From the NCBI RefSeq assembly GCF_900112365.1, contig NZ_FOLQ01000020.1:19578-83577 (forward strand): DNA of 64,000 nucleotides, read 5' to 3'. Position 1 is the first letter of the stretch. Each line of letters begins with the position of its first letter. A model generated the notes under the pieces. That model made no database searches. It worked only from the letters and a program-made list of their open reading frames with translations, and was not told where the DNA came from. This document shows positions 26,396 to 33,838 of the stretch, one piece after another. The stretch is from Spirosoma endophyticum (GTDB lineage: Bacteria > Bacteroidota > Bacteroidia > Cytophagales > Spirosomataceae). The translations under genes were made by a program, and so were the position numbers.

Positions 26396-26435
26396 GGTTT
26401 TTGGGCAGCAGAAACGTTTCTGCTGCCCAAAAACC
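26396..26435. terminator. perfect 40-bp palindrome, probable transcription terminator
   Basis: Arms of 20 bp, GGTTTTTGGGCAGCAGAAAC and its exact complement, meet without a spacer. It begins one base after the SnoaL-like stop codon and ends 11 bp before the next ATG. In RNA it would fold with a tight GUUUC-type turn. The T run is inside the 5' arm rather than after the stem, so it is not a standard terminator on either strand. Confidence 0.6.
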
Positions 26436-26446
26436 AACCCGATCTC

Positions 26447-27022
26447 ATGAAGAAAACTAGCTTATTTAGCTATACACTAACCGTCATCATGGCGATGCTT
26501 GGCATCCCGGTGACTGTCTATTCACAAGAATATATCTCGCCCACGCAACCCGTTGACGTGGGCAAAGCACCCGGCGTCAAGGTCAAGTTATTGAGCACCA
26601 ATGGACCCCTCAAAAATTACGTGTTGATTTTCGCTATGGGGGATGAAATACGGTCGGGCTTGACGGAATTTGCTCAACAGTACCAGGTAAAGACGGCGCA
26701 CTTTACCGCCATCGGCGATGCCACCTCGGCTACGTTTGGTTTCTTTGATTACGGTCGTAAACTCTTCAAAAGCATCCCCATTAGCGAACCCAGTGAAGTG
26801 TCCTCGTTAACGGGTAACATTGCCGTACTCAATGGTAAACCCATCGTTCATATTCACGCGACTGTGGCCGCCGAGGATGGCACCGTTCGGGGCGGGCATC
26901 TGCTTGAACTAGTTACCGGCCCTACCCTGGAAGTGTTTCTCACCGTTGAGCCAACAACGCTCTACAAAAAGGTAAACCCTCAGTTTGGGGCTGGCCTGAT
27001 TGACCCCTCGTTGACCAAGTAA
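26447..27022 (+). CDS. exported PPC-domain (DUF296) protein
   Basis: A 191-residue protein with a signal peptide (about residues 1-26) and a PPC domain, known from plant AT-hook proteins and bacterial homologues. The family signature is seen in 'HFTAIGDATSATFGFFD', 'SLTGNIAVLNGKPIVHIHAT' and GGHLLELVTGPTLEVFLT, with the histidines expected to hold a metal in trimeric bacterial members. Its export to the periplasm is unusual for the family. The biological role is unknown. It sits in the run of small enzymes downstream of the duplicated operator. Confidence 0.82.
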   Translation: MKKTSLFSYTLTVIMAMLGIPVTVYSQEYISPTQPVDVGKAPGVKVKLLSTNGPLKNYVLIFAMGDEIRSGLTEFAQQYQVKTAHFTAIGDATSATFGFFDYGRKLFKSIPISEPSEVSSLTGNIAVLNGKPIVHIHATVAAEDGTVRGGHLLELVTGPTLEVFLTVEPTTLYKKVNPQFGAGLIDPSLTK

Positions 27023-27069
27023 TTAATACGGGTAAATATCGCAGTAAGATTAAACGAACCAGCCAGTAC

Positions 27070-27097
27070 GTCGTTGATTGGTGGGTGGATCAACGAC
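27070..27097. repeat. 9-bp inverted repeat before the reductase gene
   Basis: GTCGTTGAT (27070-27078) and ATCAACGAC (27089-27097) flank ten G/T-rich bases. No T run follows. It is 76 bp upstream of the reductase start and could be a regulator site or a weak terminator. Confidence 0.35.
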
Positions 27098-27172
27098 CCT
27101 GAAAAATGGATTGCCAACTGTTTACCAACGTGAAGCAGCGACAATCCTTTCTGTAGCACATACCGACCCCTT

Positions 27173-28141
27173 ATGAAAGTAGCCGCATTATATCAAGCCG
27201 GAGGCCCTGAGCGCTTTGTTCTGGAGGAACGCCCCCTGCCCACGCCAACGGGTGAATGGGTACTGATAAACGTGAAAGCGATTGGCCTGAACCGCTCGGA
27301 ACTGATGACGCGCAAAGGTTACTCACCTGGGGTTCAGCTTCCTCGTGTGCTCGGTATCGAGTGCGTCGGCGAAGTAGAAAATGACCCCTCTGGCCAGTAT
27401 GATAAAGGTCAGCCGGTAATGGCCTTAATGGGTGGTATGGGCCGGGATTTCGACGGTAGCTATGCTGAGTATACGCTGTTACCGAGGAGCCTGCTCCATC
27501 CATTTGAGAGCACGCTTCCCTGGGAAACGTTGGGAGCAATCCCCGAAATGTTTCAAACGGTCTACGGCTCGTTGTATCCAGCCTTGGGTATTCAGTCCGG
27601 AGAAACATTGTTGATTCGGGGGGGCACTTCATCGGTGGGTATGCTGGCGGCACAACTCGCTAGCCTGGTGGGGCTGACGATACTAGCGACCACTCGGAAT
27701 CCCCAGAAAGAGAATGCACTGCTGGAAAATGGGGCCACGCATGTGCTGATCGATTCGGGTCAGGTAACCGAATCGGTCCGGGCTATTTTTCCGCAGGGTG
27801 TCGATAAGGTGCTGGAACTGGTTGGCACGGCCACGCTGCATGACTCATTAGGTTGTCTTAAACCCGGCGGCACCGCTTGCATGAGCGGTATGCTGGCTGA
27901 AAGCTGGACGATTTCTGATTTCGCTCCCATGGAGTTTATTCCCGCCACGGTTCGACTGACAACCTATGACAGCGGTCAGATCACCAGCCCGACCAGCGTG
28001 TTTCAGGACTTTATTCGTCAAGTCGAAGCGGGTTGGGTGAAACTCCCCGTTAGCCGAACCTTTACGCTGGGGCAGATCGTAGAGGCCCACCAATTTATGG
28101 ATAGTAATTTGGCCACTGGTAAACTTGTCGTAATACCTTGA
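27173..28141 (+). CDS. quinone-oxidoreductase/zinc-type alcohol dehydrogenase-like protein
   Basis: A 322-residue medium-chain reductase. The N-terminal GroES-like domain has KAIGLNRSELMTRKGYSP and LGIECVGEV, and the nucleotide fold has 'LIRGGTSSVGMLAAQLA' and the NADPH loop 'TTRNPQKE'. The zinc-binding Cys/His residues of true alcohol dehydrogenases are absent (GLNRSELM in place of the catalytic Cys region), so it is of the zinc-independent quinone reductase (NADPH) type, reducing quinones or activated double bonds. It follows the PPC-domain gene by 150 bp. Confidence 0.87.
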   Translation: MKVAALYQAGGPERFVLEERPLPTPTGEWVLINVKAIGLNRSELMTRKGYSPGVQLPRVLGIECVGEVENDPSGQYDKGQPVMALMGGMGRDFDGSYAEYTLLPRSLLHPFESTLPWETLGAIPEMFQTVYGSLYPALGIQSGETLLIRGGTSSVGMLAAQLASLVGLTILATTRNPQKENALLENGATHVLIDSGQVTESVRAIFPQGVDKVLELVGTATLHDSLGCLKPGGTACMSGMLAESWTISDFAPMEFIPATVRLTTYDSGQITSPTSVFQDFIRQVEAGWVKLPVSRTFTLGQIVEAHQFMDSNLATGKLVVIP

Positions 28142-28179
28142 TTGACTCATAATCAATTAACCCACCTGCATTTCAGTAT

Positions 28180-28869
28180 ATGAAACAGATCTTATCGGCG
28201 CTGATAAGTAGCCTGCTGCTAGGCTCAATGAATGTGAACGCTCAAGCCATAAAGCTGAATAAAGCTAAACTGGCTCCCAACCTGGTATCGATATCGTTTG
28301 AGCGAATAAGGGGCAAAGATGCGCTCCGGGTCATCAAGGATTCGACCATGCAACAGGTGGACGAGCCTACGTTTGTTCGAATCAGTGACATTGATTTTAT
28401 GAACGGTACCATCGAAGTCAAGGTGCTGAGTCGACTCTTGAAAAACGCACCGGAAACAGCCCGTGGTTTTGTTGGGGTTGCGTTTCGGATCAACGAAATC
28501 AATTCGAGCTTCGAGAGTATCTACATCCGCCCCACCAATGGCCGGGCCGACGATCAGGTACGTCGTAATCACGCCATCCAGTACTTTTCCTACCCTGACT
28601 ACAAATTTGATCGCCTGCGGAAAGAAACACCGGAGCGGTACGAGTCGTATGCCGATATGACCCTGAACGAATGGATCACAATGAGAATTGTCGTAAATGG
28701 GCAGGAAGCGGAACTCTACCTGAATGACACAAAGCAACCCGCCCTGCTGGTCAAGGATCTAAAGCATGGCGAAGGCGTTGCAACAGCGGGACGGTCAGGG
28801 GGCATTGGCTTGTGGGTTGACGTAGGCACCGAAGGCTATTTTGCTGATCTGAAAGTTAACAGTCAATAG
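28180..28869 (+). CDS. secreted lectin-fold-like (LamG/DUF1080-like) protein, paralogue 1
   Basis: A 229-residue protein with a signal peptide ending VNAQ at residue 22. The mature domain shows FMNGTIEVKVLSRLLKNAPE, 'GFVGVAFRINE', SIYIRPTNGRADD, AIQYFSYPDY, 'NEWITMRIVVNGQEAELYLN' and GIGLWVDVGTEGYFADLKV, the pattern of concanavalin-like jelly rolls used for sugar binding (3-keto-disaccharide hydrolase/LamG kind). It is clearly paralogous to the convergent gene that ends 41 bp away; the two share these blocks in the same order. This copy has a plain signal peptide and no lipobox. Confidence 0.8.
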   Translation: MKQILSALISSLLLGSMNVNAQAIKLNKAKLAPNLVSISFERIRGKDALRVIKDSTMQQVDEPTFVRISDIDFMNGTIEVKVLSRLLKNAPETARGFVGVAFRINEINSSFESIYIRPTNGRADDQVRRNHAIQYFSYPDYKFDRLRKETPERYESYADMTLNEWITMRIVVNGQEAELYLNDTKQPALLVKDLKHGEGVATAGRSGGIGLWVDVGTEGYFADLKVNSQ

Positions 28870-28910
28870 AGGTCGTTACCCAGTTCAATTCACATTGGGC
28901 CTATCCAAAT

Positions 28911-29606
28911 TTACTTTTTCGTAATCCTCAAGTCTTTGAAATAGCCTTCGGTTCCGATGTCTACCCACAAGCCAACGGCCCCGGATTTTAGGTTACCTTT
29001 CAGCTGTTTTATGGAAAGAGAAGGTTCTTTTTTATCATTGATATACAGGGATGCCTGCTGACCCTCCACTTCGATACGTAGGGTTATCCATTCATCAAGA
29101 CCAATATCAGCACTTGCTTCAAAGGGGCCGCCCGGCGACCGGCCAATATTATCCATTTTATAGTTGGGGTAGGAGTAATACTGAATCGCCTGATTTCGAA
29201 CAACTGGGTTTTTTACCCGGCCCACTTTAGGCCGTATATACATCGACTCAAATGCTGAATTGTCACTGTTGATTCTGAATGCAAGTCCGATAAATCCCCA
29301 GGAGTCGCGATAGGGGGTGTTCTTCTGTATCCGGCTCAGCACTTTCACTTCAATCGTTCCGTTTTCAAAATCGGAATTTTTTAGTCTTGTATAAAGCGGA
29401 CCATTCACTGTAGCCCCTAAATGTTTCTCATCAAACGGCAGTACTTCTAAATCCCGTTCTACTTTCAGAACCTCCTCGCCGTCAAGCTCAACGACAGACC
29501 CTTTAACGTTTACAAACTCGAATGACTGGTCTTTAAGTTTGGTTTCCTGATTACAGGCTGTCAGTAAAGTAAGGCAAAGAATAACTAACAGGTTGATTGC
29601 TTTCAT
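28911..29606 (-). CDS. lectin-fold-like lipoprotein, paralogue 2
   Basis: A 231-residue lipoprotein from the ATG that opens MKAINLLVILCLTLLTACNQ, with lipobox LTAC; an upstream in-frame ATG would add nine residues before the signal. The domain repeats the blocks of its convergent neighbour: 'FENGTIEVKVLSRIQKN', FIGLAFRIN, SMYIRPKVGRVKNP, AIQYYSYPNY, DEWITLRIEVEGQQASLYIN and GAVGLWVDIGTEGYFKDLRI. It is probably membrane-anchored and sugar-binding or a glycoside-active beta sandwich; no catalytic residue is identified. Its promoter is the right copy of the duplicated operator region. Confidence 0.8.
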   Translation of the reverse strand: MKAINLLVILCLTLLTACNQETKLKDQSFEFVNVKGSVVELDGEEVLKVERDLEVLPFDEKHLGATVNGPLYTRLKNSDFENGTIEVKVLSRIQKNTPYRDSWGFIGLAFRINSDNSAFESMYIRPKVGRVKNPVVRNQAIQYYSYPNYKMDNIGRSPGGPFEASADIGLDEWITLRIEVEGQQASLYINDKKEPSLSIKQLKGNLKSGAVGLWVDIGTEGYFKDLRITKK

Positions 29607-29630
29607 TGTCAAAGTGGTTAAGTGACAATG

Positions 29631-29797
29631 CAAAGTTGGGGCGGCAGGAAAGGAGAGCCAATAAACTAGCTTAAGAAATAAGCTTAAGCTAGATTAAGTC
29701 GGCCCGGCGTCCCGGTCGGACCGCTGGGCCGACACTCGGCGCTCCGTCGGACCGGCGCTCCAGTTGCGCTTTCAGGAAGTCAGGTCTTTGACCCGTC
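29631..29797 (-). promoter_or_regulatory. right copy of the duplicated promoter/operator, with regulator-gene scar
   Basis: Read on the minus strand: a short frame VKDLTS then TGA (compare KDIAS then TGA at the end of crp), GGAGCGCCGGTCCGACG, the CCCAGCGG block, CTTAATCTAGCTTAAG, and the perfect palindrome CTAGCTTAAG-N7-CTTAAGCTAG (29666-29692). Four bases later comes TTG (29661-29659), then 20 nt and CAACTTTG (29638-29631). The left copy at 24177-24310 has the same order, the same 7-bp palindrome centre and the same 4-bp gap to TTG. About 22 extra bases are inserted in this copy after CCCAGCGG. Confidence 0.6.
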
Positions 29798-29828
29798 CTA
29801 AATCAGACTAAGTCACAATTGCCAAAAA

Positions 29829-31250
29829 TTACGTCGTTTTCGGGGTGTTCAATTTCATATTGACGGGGTCCCAATGCACGATATTTTTGCTAAAGTAACT
29901 GGCGTTGCAAGCCAGGGCCGGTGCGGCTGCCCGAAAGCCAAACTCGGCATTTTCAATAACGGGTTTCCCCGTTCGGATTGAATCAAAGAAATTAGTCAAG
30001 TGGTCTAAATGATCATCATAGCCCGTAGGGGCTTTAAAGACAATATCTTCCTTCGTTGGCCTTTTTCGTTGATCGGCTGTCCATTTGGCATCATAGTCGG
30101 TTTGCATATCATCCTGCATCGCTTTTGAGAACGTGAACAGGGAATCATACCCGCCAAAGCCGGGGGATTCGGGCATCAGGCTATGTTTAAGCGTAATGTT
30201 ATTGCCAATCACATCAATGACACCTTCCGAACCAACCAGCCGGATTACCTCCTGACCACCTGTACCACTGATAAAATTCACCTGTAAGGTTAATTGAAAG
30301 GCAGCGTGCTCGGGGCTGTCGGGGTATTGCATCACACCTGACATCACATCGGGCAGATTACGTCCATCCTTCCAGTAGCTGAACTGGCCGGTACTGTAAA
30401 TGCTTTTGGGGCCTTTGGAGTTGGTGATAAAATGCGTACCACTTAGCAGGTGGATAAACAAGTCGCCCGCTACCCCTGTACCCACTTCTTTAAAGGCTCG
30501 CCACCAGAAAAACTTCTTGGCATCAAACGGCATTTTGGGCGTCGCCGTAACGGCAATGAAGCGTTCCCAATCGGTCGTCATGGCATCCGCATCTTTGGGA
30601 ATCGTGTATTCCCAGGCACCAATAGAGCTTTGTCGGTCATATACGGCATTGACCATGTTGAGTTTGCCAATTTCGCCAGCCGCCAACAATTCTTTTGCTT
30701 TGGCATAGCCGATACTACTGACTCGTTGGCTGCCTACCTGCAACACCTTACCTGCTTTTTCGGCGGCTGCTATCACCGGATAGCCCTGACTAATTTTGTA
30801 GACCATCGGTTTTTCACAGTACACGTGCTTGCCTTTCGCTAATGCGTCCAGGGTGATGCGGGAATGCCAGACATCATGCGTGGCAATAATCACCGCGTCG
30901 ATGTCTTTTCGGTCTAACAGTTCTTTATAGTTTCGGGTCGTGTATAACTCATTGCCAAATTTTTCTTTAGCGTTTTCTAGCCGGCCTGGGTACAAATCGC
31001 AAATGCCAGCCAGTTCAACCCCCGGCACTTTAAGGGCCGTATTGGAATCAAAATGGCCTTGCACCCCATACCCAATAACCCCCAATCGGATGGTGTCATT
31101 TGACGAAACCGGTCTTTCATACTGCAGGATGCGTTCTTCGGCTTTTGCCTGGGCGGCTAGTGACGACAAGGGTGAGGACGCGGCCACCAGACTAGTCGCC
31201 CCAATTTGCTGCAAAAATCGCCTTCTGGAGGAGGAGTTGTCTTTTTTCAT
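29829..31250 (-). CDS. Tat-exported Gfo/Idh/MocA-family oxidoreductase
   Basis: A 473-residue NAD(P)-dependent sugar or cyclitol oxidoreductase. The N-terminus SSSRRRFLQQIG is a twin-arginine signal, so it works in the periplasm with bound cofactor. The Rossmann motif is LGVIGYGVQGH (about residue 57), followed by VIIATHDVWH and the family's CEKPM Glu-Lys-Pro motif. The C-terminal sheet domain is intact. Many Bacteroidota homologues modify sugars in catabolic loci. The gene lies 26 bp after a TolB-like gene on the same strand and probably shares its promoter. Confidence 0.9.
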   Translation of the reverse strand: MKKDNSSSRRRFLQQIGATSLVAASSPLSSLAAQAKAEERILQYERPVSSNDTIRLGVIGYGVQGHFDSNTALKVPGVELAGICDLYPGRLENAKEKFGNELYTTRNYKELLDRKDIDAVIIATHDVWHSRITLDALAKGKHVYCEKPMVYKISQGYPVIAAAEKAGKVLQVGSQRVSSIGYAKAKELLAAGEIGKLNMVNAVYDRQSSIGAWEYTIPKDADAMTTDWERFIAVTATPKMPFDAKKFFWWRAFKEVGTGVAGDLFIHLLSGTHFITNSKGPKSIYSTGQFSYWKDGRNLPDVMSGVMQYPDSPEHAAFQLTLQVNFISGTGGQEVIRLVGSEGVIDVIGNNITLKHSLMPESPGFGGYDSLFTFSKAMQDDMQTDYDAKWTADQRKRPTKEDIVFKAPTGYDDHLDHLTNFFDSIRTGKPVIENAEFGFRAAAPALACNASYFSKNIVHWDPVNMKLNTPKTT

Positions 31251-31276
31251 GAGAACTATTGGTTAAGGATTGATGG

Positions 31277-32233
31277 CTATTTCACTAAGTAGCTGACAAA
31301 GGCAATTTTTCTACTATCGGGGCTCCACGAAGGCACATTGATCGTACCCTGACCGCCGTAAAAGACGGGGGTGATGTCTTTGATAGCCTTGGTTTTGGTA
31401 TTCATCAGGCGTAGTTTAACGTTTTTACCAAACAAATGGGCTTGCTTTTCATCACTCATGTAGGCGATGTACACAATCCAGTTATTGTCGGGCGAGGGGT
31501 GAGCAAACCAGTTCGACTGTTCATCAAAGGTCAATTGTTCGGGTTTCGACCCATCGGCTAGCATCCGCCAGATTTGCATATGCCCAGTCCGGTAGGAGTT
31601 AAAATAAATGTATTTCCCATCGGGTGAATAATCGGGTCCATCATCCAATCCCTCGGTGCTGGTCAATCGTTTTTCAATACCCCCGTCAATTCCAATGGTA
31701 TAAATATCAAAGTTGCCGTTGCGTTCAGCACAATAGGCGACTGTCTTACTATCCGGGGTCCAGCCATGCCAAAAAGAAGGCACTTCAGACGTAATTTTTC
31801 TGGGTTCTCCGCCCGCAATAGGCAATATATACAGGGCGGATTTGTAGGATTTCGTCGATGGGTCGCTTTTGTCATTATGGCTGACGACCAACCAGTTGTG
31901 GTCGGGCGAAATGCCGTGGTCGTTATTGCACTGGGTGACAGAGCCCGTATTGAGTTCGGCTACTTTTTTAGACGCCAAATTCAAGGTATAAATTTTGCCT
32001 TTGCTGTTGAGAATCAGGTAATTATTGGGGTGCCAGTTGGGGGCTTCAAAATGGGTATTGATAGCCAGGATGGTATCGATCTTCCCCGTTATGATGTCGA
32101 GCGTTTGGATATAACTCGTGGTATCTTTTTTGACTTGTGCCACTGAACATAACGAACAGAGGATACAAAAGGCAAACATGCCAAGCCAGCTGAAACGAGC
32201 CAGAGTAATTCGTACTGGAAGCGAATTTTTCAT
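31277..32233 (-). CDS. secreted TolB-like beta-propeller protein
   Basis: A 318-residue protein with a signal peptide (about 1-32, ending SVAQ) and PD40/WD40-like propeller blades: '[20 protein letters not shown]', '[14 protein letters not shown]', [53 protein letters not shown]. Proteins of this form bind ligands or partner proteins in the periplasm. It is the first gene of a two-gene operon with the Gfo/Idh oxidoreductase and divergent from the Nudix-type regulator, which may control it. Confidence 0.82.
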   Translation of the reverse strand: MKNSLPVRITLARFSWLGMFAFCILCSLCSVAQVKKDTTSYIQTLDIITGKIDTILAINTHFEAPNWHPNNYLILNSKGKIYTLNLASKKVAELNTGSVTQCNNDHGISPDHNWLVVSHNDKSDPSTKSYKSALYILPIAGGEPRKITSEVPSFWHGWTPDSKTVAYCAERNGNFDIYTIGIDGGIEKRLTSTEGLDDGPDYSPDGKYIYFNSYRTGHMQIWRMLADGSKPEQLTFDEQSNWFAHPSPDNNWIVYIAYMSDEKQAHLFGKNVKLRLMNTKTKAIKDITPVFYGGQGTINVPSWSPDSRKIAFVSYLVK

Positions 32234-32274
32234 GAAATATGGTTTTAGGGAACGACTAGAAATATGGACATGGA

Positions 32275-32282
32275 CAAAAGTA
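32275..32282 (-). promoter_or_regulatory. -7 box of the TolB-like/oxidoreductase operon
   Basis: On the minus strand TACTTTTG fully matches TAnnTTTG, about 42 bp before the ATG. No TTG stands 17 nt upstream. The imperfect palindrome at 32314-32333 lies a further 31 bp upstream, suiting an activator. Confidence 0.4.
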
Positions 32283-32313
32283 ATCAGATTTTTTATATTA
32301 TAAAAAATATAAA

Positions 32314-32333
32314 ATAGTTAGTATATTTACTAT
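32314..32333. promoter_or_regulatory. imperfect 20-bp palindrome in the divergent promoter region
   Basis: ATAGTTAGTATATTTACTAT: 16 of its 20 positions fit a palindrome, with ATAGT/ACTAT arms intact. It lies midway between the two divergent starts (32233 and 32402) in very AT-rich DNA and is a candidate site for the Nudix-type regulator encoded on the right. Confidence 0.4.
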
Positions 32334-32386
32334 TGTGTGTTTAAATAGTCATATTTGAAGAAAAGATTAATTAGGCGGATGAGCCC

Positions 32387-32394
32387 TATTTTTG
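32387..32394 (+). promoter_or_regulatory. -7 box directly before the Nudix-type regulator ATG
   Basis: TATTTTTG fully matches TAnnTTTG, with TTA 17 nt upstream (32367-32369). Only seven bases separate it from the ATG at 32402, which implies a leaderless or nearly leaderless transcript. Confidence 0.45.
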
Positions 32395-32401
32395 CAAAAC
32401 G

Positions 32402-33127
32402 ATGAAGAAGTTTGGCGATGCCGATTATATAGCACATCTGTCGATTGACTGTGTGATTTTTGGCTACGAGGCTAAAGAGTTAAAAGTGCTGATTGGCAGA
32501 TTCAAATTTGGTAAGGGTGTCTGGTCGCTGCCGGGCGGATTTGTCCTCAAAACCGAAGGCATCGATAAAGCGGCTACCCGAATTTTGAAAGAACGTACTG
32601 GTTTAGAAAATATCTATCTGGAGCAGTTCCGCGTGTTTGGCGACGAAAATCGGATTGTCGACAGCCCCCATAAGGAAACTATGAAGGCAGAACTGCAAGC
32701 GTTCGATGCCCAACAGTTCGATGCGGTAGCGACCGACTGGTTGACCAGCCGCTTTGTCTGCATCGGGTATTATGCTCTTGTCGATATTCATAAAGTTAAT
32801 CCGCAGGCAGGCGAGTTTGACGACTGCCTCGAATGGCGCAGTGTCAGTGATATTCCCGACATGATTCATGACCATAGCGAAATTCTGGCCGTTGCGCTTG
32901 ATGCCCTGCGGCAGAACCTTAATCAGAAACTAATCGGCTTCAACCTGCTACCCGACAAGTTCACGATGCGGGAGGTTCAGGAGTTATACGAGGCTGTTTA
33001 TAACCGACCTTTTGTCATCACCAATTTTCAAAAGAAAATTCTGGATTTGAACGTGTTAGAGCGTTTGGAGAAGAAATTCACGGGTGCCGCCAACAAAGCA
33101 CCCTATTTATACAAGTTTAAAAAGTAG
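32402..33127 (+). CDS. Nudix-domain transcriptional regulator (NrtR/AraR type)
   Basis: A 241-residue protein with a Nudix fold followed by a winged helix, the layout of NrtR-type repressors. The N-terminal domain has 'VLIGRFKFGKGVWSLPGGFV', but the Nudix box is degenerate: after the Gly and Glu, 'ATRILKERTGL' stands where the catalytic REUxEExGU is needed, so hydrolase activity is probably lost and the domain serves as a sugar or nucleotide sensor. The C-terminus carries 'LLPDKFTMREVQELYEAVYN' and FQKKILDLNVLERL, the DNA-binding part. In Bacteroides a protein of this type (AraR) controls arabinose genes. Here it is divergent from the TolB-like/oxidoreductase operon. Confidence 0.85.
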   Translation: MKKFGDADYIAHLSIDCVIFGYEAKELKVLIGRFKFGKGVWSLPGGFVLKTEGIDKAATRILKERTGLENIYLEQFRVFGDENRIVDSPHKETMKAELQAFDAQQFDAVATDWLTSRFVCIGYYALVDIHKVNPQAGEFDDCLEWRSVSDIPDMIHDHSEILAVALDALRQNLNQKLIGFNLLPDKFTMREVQELYEAVYNRPFVITNFQKKILDLNVLERLEKKFTGAANKAPYLYKFKK

Positions 33128-33133
33128 TGTTTT

Positions 33134-33445
33134 TTGATTTGGATTACCCATTGGTGTGTACGGCCCGTGGGTAACATCCGCTGGCTGAACTGGCCCATCC
33201 CTGACGCGCAAATGGGCCTTCCCTATCCGAATGGTTGGGAAGTTTACTCGGGTCGGTACTGGGTCTATGAGCTGTTCTTAGTGCACCTGTACCGGCCCGG
33301 AGGCTTAAGCCGGGAATGTTTTCTTTACAATCATTCCGTTTATCTCCTCAACACCGCTGAACGGGCTGACACCATTCAGTTGACCGGTATCATCCGGGTT
33401 CGGGTGCTGGCTGCCAGTCCCGGACTGATGAAGACAAACCGGTAG
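33134..33445 (+). CDS. hypothetical frame, possible gene remnant
   Basis: Open for 103 residues just after the Nudix regulator, with codon use like true genes of the window (CGG, ACC, GGT) and a protein-like sequence 'WEVYSGRYWVYELFLVHLYR'. The only start near the left end is TTG at 33134; an internal ATG at 33212 would give 77 residues. No family is recognised. It may be a gene that lost its 5' end. Confidence 0.3.
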   Translation: MIWITHWCVRPVGNIRWLNWPIPDAQMGLPYPNGWEVYSGRYWVYELFLVHLYRPGGLSRECFLYNHSVYLLNTAERADTIQLTGIIRVRVLAASPGLMKTNR

Positions 33446-33532
33446 GTGATTCACTTGTAGAGTGGTGGATAGTCAAACATTCGGGATAGGCGTGGGTTGA
33501 TAATGGACCAGTTTAGCCCAAAACCTACAATC

Positions 33533-33757
33533 ATGGCACACGAACATCATAAAGAAGCCGCTTATCACTTCCGCAAAGCGGCTGAATACCACGAGAACGC
33601 CCAGCAACTGCATGAAGCAGGCGATCATGAGAAAGAAGCCCACGAGGCTTACGTGGCCTACGGTCATCACAATTTAGCCGACCAGCACGCGCAGGCGGCT
33701 GCGGAACACCACGCTGAGAAGCATGACACCAGCGGCCACAGCGACCCAGTAGCCTGA
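33533..33757 (+). CDS. small histidine-rich protein
   Basis: A 74-residue protein with 15 His, arranged on a heptad-like Ala/His/Glu helix (AHEHHKEAAYHFRKAAEYHE and later HHNLADQHAQAAAEHH). I start it at the ATG of MAHEHH, because upstream in-frame codons encode an unrelated stretch. There is no signal peptide or Cys. Such helices can buffer transition metals, and the gene faces the end of a heavy-metal efflux operon, so zinc, nickel or cobalt storage is plausible (inference). It shares a two-way terminator with the P-type ATPase gene. Confidence 0.65.
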   Translation: MAHEHHKEAAYHFRKAAEYHENAQQLHEAGDHEKEAHEAYVAYGHHNLADQHAQAAAEHHAEKHDTSGHSDPVA

Positions 33758-33778
33758 CTGTCGTCAGCAACCTATATG

Positions 33779-33838
33779 GCCGATAATAGAACATCACCCC
33801 ACAGTTTATAAATTGCGGGGTGATGTTCTGTTATCGGC
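33779..33838. terminator. bidirectional terminator overlapping the ATPase coding end
   Basis: 24-bp arms (33779-33802 and 33815-33838), starting GCCGATAATAGAACATCACC, pair with only two mismatches (wobble pairs in RNA) around a 12-nt AT-rich loop. The last eleven codons and stop of the P-type ATPase gene (33806 upward) lie inside it. Confidence 0.7.
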
